Source of the DNA: JAWKOK01 sp963765875
GTDB lineage: Bacteria; Chloroflexota; Anaerolineae; Caldilineales; Caldilineaceae
DNA length: 64,000 bases
Reading direction: 5' to 3'
Assembly (NCBI GenBank): GCA_963765875.1
Contig: CAVXYK010000010.1
Span: 1 to 64,000 of the forward strand
Shown: positions 16,207 through 23,749 of the stretch, in pieces
Layout: each line of letters starts with the position of its first letter
Numbering within the stretch: position 1 is the first letter of the stretch
Notes under the pieces: model-generated
The model's database searches: none
Told to the model about the DNA's origin: nothing
The model's input: only the letters and a program-made list of their open reading frames with translations
Position numbers and translations under genes: made by a program

Positions 16207-17784
16207 GTGGAAATGACAGCAGTTGATATGATCACTGCTCCTCAGTTGGCGATGGATCAGGTACGGACCCAGGATCCAGGTAGACCAGTTGACGAATTGA
16301 GGGTACTTATCGGCGATTTGGGTAAGTCTGGCGGTGTAATCAGCCCTGCTGTCTATGACACAGCCCAGGTATTGCGTTTCAATCCGCCCGAGCAGGGAGT
16401 AGAGCCTGCTCTGAACTGGTTGCTATCACAACAAATGCCTGACGGTGGTTGGGGCAATGCGGCAGTGCCCCTTGCGCGTTACATTCCGACATTGGCTGCG
16501 GTTCTGGCGCTTCACGAATTAGGAGAAACGCGCATTGCGAGCGAGGCTGTTGACGCTGGTCTGCGTTTTCTTGCTTCTAGGACAGATGAATGGTCAAGTA
16601 GTCACATTGATCTGTTGCCTATTGCAGTAGAGATGATTCTGCCATGGATGCTGGAGGATGCGCTTCGGCAAGGGCTGTCTATCGACCTGGAGCCGTTTCA
16701 GGCGTTGTTCGACCTGCGTCGTGAAAAGAAACGAAAGCTGGCGTCTCTGACCATTTCAGCAGGTTCTGCACCAGCCTATTCATGGGAAGCCCTTGATCTG
16801 CCACCGGACCTGTCGTTACTGGACCAAACCGGTGGTGTAGGACATAGTCCTGCGGCTACGGCTCGTTGGCTGCAACTGGCGAAACGTTCAGGATCTAATA
16901 TGGCAGAAGGGATCAAGGCAGCAGAATCCTATCTGGAGAAGTCATCATTGGCGACATTGGAAGGAATACCTGGTGTTGTCCCGACGGTATGGCCGATTTC
17001 GGTTTTTGAATACATCTACGGAATACACATCCTTTCTGTCAACGAACAGACGAATTCCCGTGAATTTGCTCATTTGATTCAGGCTCATGCCGAAACGATA
17101 GAAAGTCAGATGTTAGAGCGTGGCGGATTGGGATTCAGCGAACACTTCATCCGTGATGTTGATTGCACCGCAGTGGGGATGATTGCTCTTGTCGGATGTG
17201 GCCGCAATTCAATTTCGGATGATCTGATTCTTCGGTATAGGCAAGGATCCAAGTTTCGGACCTATGAAAAGGAACTGAACCCTTCTGTTTTTTCTAACGC
17301 ACACGCATTGCATGCTCTTGCTAATAACGGTACGCGGGTCGTGGAGGTTGAGCAATTTCTGCAAGAGCGCCAGCTTGCTGAAGGGGGCTGGATGTCGGAC
17401 AAATGGCATAGTTCATGGCTGTACACCACGCTTGAAGTCATCAATAGTCTATTGGCGTTGGGTATCACCGATGGACTCAATGCGGCCAAATGTGAAATTC
17501 TGTCACAGCAGAATCGTGACGGGTGGTGGAGTAGTACCGAGTATCCTAGCCTGTTGGATACAATTTACGCGATGACCGCGCTTGAGCAACTAAACATCCA
17601 TGGTTTTTTGGCGGAGGATGAGTCCAACTCGTTAGTTCGAGCGCAACAGTGGCTGCGAGCTAGTTACGATCCTACGCTTCTGCGACAAGAACGGCTTTGG
17701 ATGGGCAAGGAGCTTTATTCTCCCTACCGCGTTGATAGCGTCTATGCTCTGAGTACACTATGTCGTGATCCGAAAGATGGATAG
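16207..17784 (+). CDS. Class II diterpene cyclase (Rv3377c / kolavenyl or halimadienyl diphosphate synthase-like)
   Basis: Terpene cyclase of 525 residues, the size of bacterial beta-gamma class II diterpene cyclases that protonate and cyclise GGPP while keeping the diphosphate. QW-like motifs are visible: LNWLLSQQMPDGGWG near residue 75, LQERQLAEGGW and ILSQQNRDGWW. The acid motif near residues 317-322 reads DVDCTA: the two Asp of DxD remain, the fourth position is Cys instead of Asp. Blocks KFRTY, NPSVFSNAHALHAL and DKWHSSWLYTTLEVI match, as I remember it, M. tuberculosis Rv3377c. AAGGGG lies six bases before the GTG start; ATG at 16213 is possible. The product skeleton cannot be told from sequence. 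Four downstream genes are tightly packed. Confidence 0.88.
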   Translation: MEMTAVDMITAPQLAMDQVRTQDPGRPVDELRVLIGDLGKSGGVISPAVYDTAQVLRFNPPEQGVEPALNWLLSQQMPDGGWGNAAVPLARYIPTLAAVLALHELGETRIASEAVDAGLRFLASRTDEWSSSHIDLLPIAVEMILPWMLEDALRQGLSIDLEPFQALFDLRREKKRKLASLTISAGSAPAYSWEALDLPPDLSLLDQTGGVGHSPAATARWLQLAKRSGSNMAEGIKAAESYLEKSSLATLEGIPGVVPTVWPISVFEYIYGIHILSVNEQTNSREFAHLIQAHAETIESQMLERGGLGFSEHFIRDVDCTAVGMIALVGCGRNSISDDLILRYRQGSKFRTYEKELNPSVFSNAHALHALANNGTRVVEVEQFLQERQLAEGGWMSDKWHSSWLYTTLEVINSLLALGITDGLNAAKCEILSQQNRDGWWSSTEYPSLLDTIYAMTALEQLNIHGFLAEDESNSLVRAQQWLRASYDPTLLRQERLWMGKELYSPYRVDSVYALSTLCRDPKDG

Positions 17785-17813
17785 CAGGCTGAAAAAGAAA
17801 GTGGAGTGCTTAC

Positions 17814-18695
17814 TTGAAGCTTGATGAGTTTCTCTCTGCACCGATTGGCAAAATTCGACCTTACGCTCCAGAGACATTGGTGCTTGGCGCCGGCGGAACT
17901 CGGCGGCGTGCTGAGCTCATGGGGAAAGCTTCTTCAAGTGCAGAGTACGCCCAGTGGACGCATAGTGAGATGTTGGCCTGCCTGCAACTGATTTTTCGAC
18001 ATGGCGTCCAGCATATCATTGCGCCACTTCTGCTTGAGGGAGGCTACCGAGAGACAACTGCCGGTTACCGTGAGGAACTGGCTTCCTGGGTTGAATGGGG
18101 GCTTGGCAGCAGCGATGCGATAGATGCTTTTGCCGAGGCGGGTTGGAATGTACGTCTTCTCGGCAGCGAATGTTGGCCGGAGTTAGCGGAGCTCGCAGCC
18201 AGGCTGCCTGAGCTAACCGCGCACGAAGATGGACCAACTGTCTGGTTCACCGTTATTTCGCAACCCGAGTTGCACTGGGCATTGGCCCTGAGGCGTGTTG
18301 CCGAGTGTAGTGCCGAATCACGTGCTGACGCTGTGCATGCCGTATACGGCCAAGACATTCCTGCAGCGACCCTGTACTTGGGCTCGGGCAAACCGGATAT
18401 TGTACCGTCTGCCGTTCCGCCGCTGCTCATTGGTTCCATGCAGTGTTACTGGCGACAGCATCTGGGGTTCGAATTGGACGAGGAGACGTTTCGACGAGTT
18501 CTCTATGACTATGCCTTCACCCGGCGAACGTGGCAAGAGGACAAATCCGGCAGATCGCAGGAAGTTCTCAAATATGGAGCGGCCTGGGACCAGCCGCCAG
18601 TGATTGGCCTTGGCTTTCGGCTGGGTCCGTTTTGGTATCCATCGTCGTTTGTGCTGTCTACTGAAGTCTCTGTGGAGCAAGAAAAATGGGAATAG
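17814..18695 (+). CDS. Rv3378c-like diterpenyl diphosphate transferase/phosphatase (cis-prenyltransferase fold)
   Basis: Protein of 293 residues resembling Rv3378c, which uses tuberculosinyl diphosphate to make tuberculosinyl adenosine or free alcohols, and the Herpetosiphon enzyme that makes kolavelool. Shared blocks (from memory of Rv3378c) are GTRR near residue 28, IFRHGVQHIIAPLL, AGWNVRLLGSE, AVYGQDIPAATLYLGSG and FRRVLYDYAFTRRTW. The Asp that precedes GTRR in Rv3378c (DGTRR, reported essential) is Gly here (GGTRR), so catalysis or substrate may differ. The start is TTG at 17814 with GGAG upstream and begins KLDEFLSAPIG, like the family N-terminus. It lies 29 bases after the cyclase and its end overlaps the HAD gene by 10 bases, so they are translated together. 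Confidence 0.85.
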   Translation: MKLDEFLSAPIGKIRPYAPETLVLGAGGTRRRAELMGKASSSAEYAQWTHSEMLACLQLIFRHGVQHIIAPLLLEGGYRETTAGYREELASWVEWGLGSSDAIDAFAEAGWNVRLLGSECWPELAELAARLPELTAHEDGPTVWFTVISQPELHWALALRRVAECSAESRADAVHAVYGQDIPAATLYLGSGKPDIVPSAVPPLLIGSMQCYWRQHLGFELDEETFRRVLYDYAFTRRTWQEDKSGRSQEVLKYGAAWDQPPVIGLGFRLGPFWYPSSFVLSTEVSVEQEKWE

Positions 18696-19342
18696 AGGCT
18701 GTGGTTCTGGATAGAGATGGTGTGTTGTCAGACTATGATGTCGCCGCCGCTGCTGCGTTTTTTAAGCCATTATTGCCTTTGTCTTTGCAACAGATATCTG
18801 CTGCTTGGGAATCTTGGGGACTTGAAGTTGGATTCCCACGGAACCATGCCGAGGAAGCGCGCTTTTTCAGTGGTTTTTGGGATAAGCTTAGTGATGATTT
18901 GGCGATTTCTGCAGAGGCTCGCCGGACGTTGCAAGCATTCGATTACATGGTCTATATGCGGGCTTTCCCTGATGCACGGCCTCTTTTGCTTGAGGCACGG
19001 CAATTGGGATTACGCGTCGGTGTGCTTTCCAACTTCTCCCTTGCAAGCCTAGAATTCTCGCTGCAAGTTATTGGTCTTTCGGATTTGGTTGATGCAGCGC
19101 TTGCAGCACCAGTAATTGGTTACTCCAAGCCTAGTGCAGAAGCGTATCTTGCAATAGCTGAGGCACTTAACGTAAAGCCGAAACAATGTTTGTTCTTTGA
19201 TGACGAGATCGAATGCGTCGAAGGAGGTCGTGCAGTGGGTATGAAATCCTATCTTGTCGATAGAGGGCGAGACCAGCACTTATTCACCGAGTGGACCGTT
19301 TGTGAGCTACCGTCTTTGTCTTACGTTTTGGATAGTGAGTAG
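18686..19342 (+). CDS. HAD-superfamily phosphatase of the diterpene cluster
   Basis: HAD hydrolase of 218 residues. Motif I is LDRDGVL (first Asp of DxD is at residue 9), motif II is LSNFS, the conserved Lys is in IGYSKPSAEAYL and motif IV is FFDDEIECVEGG. A helical cap of about 75 residues follows motif I, as in phosphoglycolate phosphatase or haloacid-dehalogenase relatives. Given its overlap with the Rv3378c-like gene, it could remove phosphate from a terpenyl phosphate intermediate or serve house-cleaning. I recall that a HAD gene (Rv3376) also adjoins the Rv3377c-Rv3378c pair in M. tuberculosis, which supports a role in the pathway. Activity is not proved. Confidence 0.85.
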   Translation: MGIEAVVLDRDGVLSDYDVAAAAAFFKPLLPLSLQQISAAWESWGLEVGFPRNHAEEARFFSGFWDKLSDDLAISAEARRTLQAFDYMVYMRAFPDARPLLLEARQLGLRVGVLSNFSLASLEFSLQVIGLSDLVDAALAAPVIGYSKPSAEAYLAIAEALNVKPKQCLFFDDEIECVEGGRAVGMKSYLVDRGRDQHLFTEWTVCELPSLSYVLDSE

Positions 19343-19348
19343 CGTCTA

Positions 19349-19951
19349 ATGCTTGGGGGAGCATATCAATCTGTCGCGCTTTTTCTGGTGATTGCGGTTT
19401 ACTATGTGGCCGACTTTCTATTCATCCTCTATTTTGACCGTCGGCGAAATATCGATTCAGATAGAAGTGGCCGTAACTGGGGCTATACGATGTTCACACT
19501 GTTTGTTGGTGCGTTTGCCATTCTACAACCCTGGCTCTTACCTGGACTCAGCTTGCGCATTGATGGACCCGTTGGCCTTTCGATTCAACTTGTCGGCCTG
19601 AGCGCAGTAATTGTTTCATTGGGCCTTCAATGGTGGTCTAGGCTTCATCTAAAGCAGTATTACTCGGAACGTGTCCAGATTCTGGAAGGGCACGAACTCA
19701 TTGATTTAGGTCCATACCACTATGTCCGACACCCTATCTTCACGTCATTCTTCTTGCTAGCGGGTGGGATGGTTCTTATCAATCCGTCACTACTCACGTT
19801 CGCAATCTTGGCCTACGCATATTTGGACTTTTCCTCGGCTGCGAAAAAGGAAGAGGTTCTTATGAGCGAAAATGTCCCAGGTTACCGGGCGTATATGTTG
19901 AGGACATCTCGGTTTTTTCCTTCTTTCCGTAGGTCGGTTAGCTCTGGATGA
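19349..19951 (+). CDS. ICMT-like membrane methyltransferase of the diterpene cluster
   Basis: Integral membrane protein of 200 residues of the isoprenylcysteine carboxyl methyltransferase/PEMT fold. About five membrane helices are visible. The SAM-binding region is seen as LGPYHYVRHPIFTSFFLLAGG followed by EEVLM and GYRAYMLRTSRFFP, the standard RHP...E..L pattern. ICMT-fold enzymes methylate hydrophobic, often isoprenoid, substrates at the membrane, and the Herpetosiphon kolavelool pathway ends with O-methylation. The gene starts six bases after the HAD stop and is the last of the co-directional set. O-methylation of a diterpene alcohol is the simplest reading; lipid methylation unrelated to the cluster is the alternative. 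Confidence 0.85.
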   Translation: MLGGAYQSVALFLVIAVYYVADFLFILYFDRRRNIDSDRSGRNWGYTMFTLFVGAFAILQPWLLPGLSLRIDGPVGLSIQLVGLSAVIVSLGLQWWSRLHLKQYYSERVQILEGHELIDLGPYHYVRHPIFTSFFLLAGGMVLINPSLLTFAILAYAYLDFSSAAKKEEVLMSENVPGYRAYMLRTSRFFPSFRRSVSSG

Positions 19952-19965
19952 CTGCATTGACGGAG

Positions 19966-22312
19966 TCATGTCAATGAGTCAAAGTATCGTTCTAGGGCCG
20001 CTACTAGTTCTTCAAGACGCACCGGTTTTGCAATGAAATCGTCCATTCCCGCACCTGCGCACAGCTCTTGTTCCTTTTTCATGGCCGCAGCCGAAAGGGC
20101 AATGATATATGGCTGGCTTTCAAGGCTAGTGTCTTGTCGAATCAAGCGCGTTGCCTCAAGACCATCCATTTCCGGCATCTGTACATCCATGAAAACAACA
20201 TCATATTCGTTTCTGCTGACGGCGTTCAGTGACTCTAAACCATTGACAGCCAAATCAGGATGCAACCCTAGGCGCTCAAGCATGAAGAGTGCAACCTTTT
20301 GATTAATGGCGTTGTCTTCAACAAGTAAAATGCTGATATTCGTTTCCGGTTGCCAGGCATTGACGTCAGTTGAGTACGAGGATGGCGTCCTCTCTGAAGA
20401 AACCGACGACTCGAGATTCTTCTGAATGGCGTTATATAGGGTTGATGGCTTGATCGGTTTGTGAACTACTGTAAGCGCCTCATAACTTGACAACTTTTCT
20501 CTAAGCAGGGCGTTGCTCAGGGATATGAAGACAATGATCGGTAGATCCGAACGATTCTTTCGGATCTCATCAATGAGGTGAATGACCTGGGCGGTCTCTC
20601 GTCTTGGGTCGAGAATCGCAATATCCACGACTTCCGAGGCCGATATCTGAGCGAGTTCATTATTGTCTCCCCTAATGCCGCAGCTATCCATACCCCAATG
20701 AGCAGTGTAGTCCGACAAAATAAGTCGATTGGGTTCATGATCGCTTAGTAGTAGTACTTTGCGATCTTCAAATCCGCGGCTCTCGTCTTCTTCCGTGCGA
20801 TCTATGCTCTCTTTCACAGCTTCAACCGTGATTCGGAGATGAAAGATTGAGCCAGTTTCTGGGTCGCTGGTTGCCCATAGGGCTCCTCCCATCATTTTGG
20901 CAAGACCCAAGCTAATGGCCAGCCCGAGGCCCGTTCCACCGTGGCGACGCGGTATTCGAGACATCAACCTGACTAAACGATTGAAAGAGTTTCCCCATAT
21001 CTTCCGGTTTGATGCCAATGCCGGTATCCTGTACATCGAATTGTATCTCATAGCGGCTCTCACCAAGGTGATCTGCAGAGACTCTCGTGAAGACTTCGCC
21101 AGCGTGTGTGAACTTAATAGCGTTGTGGAGTAGGTTTATCAGAATCTGTCGTAAACGAGTGGCATCGCCAATCACGATTTCTGGAACCTCGAAACCTGCA
21201 AAGTACGCTAACTCAATTTGTTTCTCAGCGGCGCGTGCTGCAAATAATTCTATCGCTTCAACTAGGCAGTCGCGCAGAGCATACGGTTTTTCCTCTAGCG
21301 TCCATTTGCCTGACTCAATCCTCGAAAAATCCAAAATCTCATCGATTACAGATAAGAGTGCGTCGCTACTGCGACGGATAATCAGAGAATACTCACGTTG
21401 ACGCTCTGAAAGATCTGTGTCTAGAAGAAGGCTTGTCATTGCGATCACACCATTCATCGGGGTGCGTATTTCATGGCTCATATTTGCCAGAAAGGCACTT
21501 TTGGCCATTGTCGCTGCCTCGGCTTCCTCTTTGGCAATCCGTAGGGTTTGTTCAGCCGCAATACGTTCACCAATCTCCAGCTTCAGTTGGCGATCGGTAC
21601 GGTCTAGTTCTCGCGTCCTCTCTACAACTCGTACCTCTAGTTCATCCCGAGCCTGCTGTAGGGCAGCCTGGCTTTGTTGCAGATCGCGATGTGATACGAT
21701 TAAATCATTCGCTGCTTCCTCAGCCATTTGAGTGCTTTCCTCTGCTTCTGTTAGGAGAGCAAGCGACAATGCAGTATTCATTGCGAGGCTAATCAGCACG
21801 AACAGTAGGTCTTCAAGAGTCGCTGGAGAACTGTGAAATGATTCAATGAATCCGTGTGTCTCAAGATAGAGACTGAACGATAGTGTAATGGCAACGAAGA
21901 TAGCTGTTCCCCACATGATTCGTTGACCGAAGAAAAGACCGGTTAGCGGAACCAGAATGAAGTAGCCGATCACGCTGAGATCTTTCACGGTACCGTATAC
22001 AATGATGTGAGAATAGGCTACTGCTAGATATATCAGTACCAATGTAGCAATCGATATCGGACGAATAAGCCCTTGTCTTGTTAGAATTGCGAAAATAGCA
22101 AATAGGATTATGAAGATCGGCTGACTCATTAGGAACTCGCGTTTCAAAGCGGGATCCAACCAACTGAAGGGCAGCGAAATCGTAATAATCGTGAGGAATA
22201 AAATGAGAAGCAGTAGTGAACGATAGAGCCAGCGGGCGACGCGTGTCTTTTCGGGGTCGTCAAAGACAGGTGGTTGAAGGATTTTATTCACTTTCTTCAG
22301 CATTTTGTTCAT
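19966..22312 (-). pseudogene. Hybrid sensor histidine kinase with two receiver domains, one frameshift
   Basis: Membrane hybrid kinase of about 780 residues. Six or so N-terminal membrane helices (about 25-180) are followed by a coiled coil, HisKA with ANMSHEIRTPMNGVIAM and a HATPase with INLLHNAIKFTHAGE. The frame then breaks in SFSQVDVSNT and resumes with RRHGGTGLGLAIS; deleting one G near 20950-20957 on the + strand's complement repairs it. The C-terminal part has a degenerate receiver (no clear phospho-Asp) and a full receiver with LLVEDN and VVFMDVQMPEMDG. The start ATG at 22312 (MNKMLKKV) follows an AAAAAGAA stretch. It converges on the diterpene operon, ending 14 bases from it; whether it controls that operon is unknown. 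Probably intact in vivo. Confidence 0.85.
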
Positions 22313-22548
22313 TTCTTTTTGGATCAGAATTATGTGTGCAGATAGATGAGTTGCCGAAGTCCAGGTTGTTCTTGCGATCCAGATGGTGAGTCCGATAGCT
22401 TTGCTATGTGATGCTGTGGTGCTTTCAAACCTAATGGTGACTTCATAGATCTCAACGACAACCGCAATCACAGAATCAAGGACTGTTCCCGTTGAGTCAG
22501 AGTAGGACGATTGATGTGGCCTTCATTTGCTGTGAAGCACAGTGATTT

Positions 22549-23430
22549 TCACGATAGCTCTGATGTAGACGGGAGGGGCGACAGCGACTTCAGCCGGTGA
22601 CTGATACTGCTATTGTAACGCATGCACTGGGAAAGTTGAACCTTAGTTGGATTGTGCAGTAGGGCAATCGCGCATTTATTGTAAAGTGAGGATCGGACGC
22701 AGTAGCGAGAGCAGAAAATTCTGGTCCCAACCCGCCCTGAGCCTCTTGTTCTTGATGCCGAGTTGAGTTGCTTGTCCTGTTTGAGCCGGTTCAGTGCAAC
22801 ATGGCGAAGAATGGCGAAGTTGTGTGCACCATGATCCTTGCGCAAGCGATATTCATCTTCACTGAAGGCGATGCCGAGGACCCGATGCAGTGAGTTTTCG
22901 ACTGCCCAGTGAGTGCGGACGTGATTGAGCTTCTGAGCCGCCGTTGCTTGATAGGATGCGATGAAGTAACGGTCTTCAACAGAGTTGTCCTCCTCGAGAT
23001 AGCGTTCGGCACGAATCTTGACCAAGGCCGACAGTTGGGGCCATTTCTCTGAGGTGCGCAGCGCAGCAATCAAAGTCGGATCGGTGATGGTCCAGGCCTG
23101 ACGCACCTCAATGCGTCCATGACCACTATCGACTGTTTTGGCTGGTTCGTGTTCATAAGCGCTGAACTCGCTCTGTTCTGGATCATCAAAGAGGAGGATG
23201 ACATCTTCATGAAGCTGGCCATGATTCCCTAGTCTCAGAACTGTTGCAAACCGGCCCTGTTTGGCCAAACCAAATTGCTCTATGGCTACGCAAGCGTCAG
23301 CACCGCAGATAGTTGCGCAGATCGCGATGACCAGTATGTCGATGGACTTGTGATCTTGATTCAACCGTGCCCTTGGATCTTCCAAGTCTTCAAAATGGCT
23401 GACAATATCGATATGTTCTTCGGTTTGCAT
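22549..23430 (-). pseudogene. ISAs1-family transposase with large internal deletion
   Basis: The N-terminal part (HFEDLEDPRARLNQDHKSID, then ILVIAICATICGAD) is a typical ISAs1 start, and the C-terminal part (LHEDV, then HVRTHWAVENSLHRVLGIAFSEDE and HNFAILRHVALNRLK) is a typical end. They are fused in frame at about residue 62, so roughly 150 residues holding the first catalytic Asp and much of the DDE core are missing. The frame then reads out past the IS end at 22660 to an unrelated stop. The product cannot be an active transposase. Confidence 0.85.
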
Positions 23431-23524
23431 TTGGCTCCTCCTTGCGTTTTCTGCAACGATAGAGCCGATTTCTCAGATGTCAACCTTCGATTCGGTCCAT
23501 TTTTTAAGGTGCGAGATTGCCCTA
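22660..23524 (-). mobile_element. ISAs1-family insertion sequence remnant, 865 bp, with 10-bp target duplication
   Basis: Left end TAGGGCAATCGCGCA and right end TGCGAGATTGCCCTA are inverted repeats with one mismatch. GATTGTGCAG occurs directly outside both ends (22650-22659 and 23525-23534), a 10-base target duplication of the length expected for this family. Full ISAs1 elements are about 1.2-1.3 kb, so about 450 bases have been lost from inside while both ends remain. Confidence 0.85.
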
Positions 23525-23749
23525 GATTGTGCAGAAATGGGTGGACTCGATGGGTATGGAGGACCCTTTGATAAGAGACTCTGTTACAGGAGAGAGCCGT
23601 GCAGCGGCACAACGAATCGGGACACGGCAATATCAGAGCGGTGTCCTGAGGGAATATGACTCTAGATTTTGAAGAGTCGTTCATAGTTCTGTATATTGGG
23701 CTGGCTCCACTGTGAATGCTCAAGTCTTGATCAGAGCCCGCTGGTTTGT

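Noticed and set aside
16207..17784. Squalene-hopene cyclase
   Set aside because: At 525 residues it is too short (about 630-650 expected), and the neighbouring gene resembles Rv3378c, fitting a diterpene cyclase.
17814..18695. Housekeeping undecaprenyl diphosphate synthase
   Set aside because: It lacks the MDGNRRWA start box and the usual C-terminal RxGGxxRxS region; similarity is to Rv3378c.
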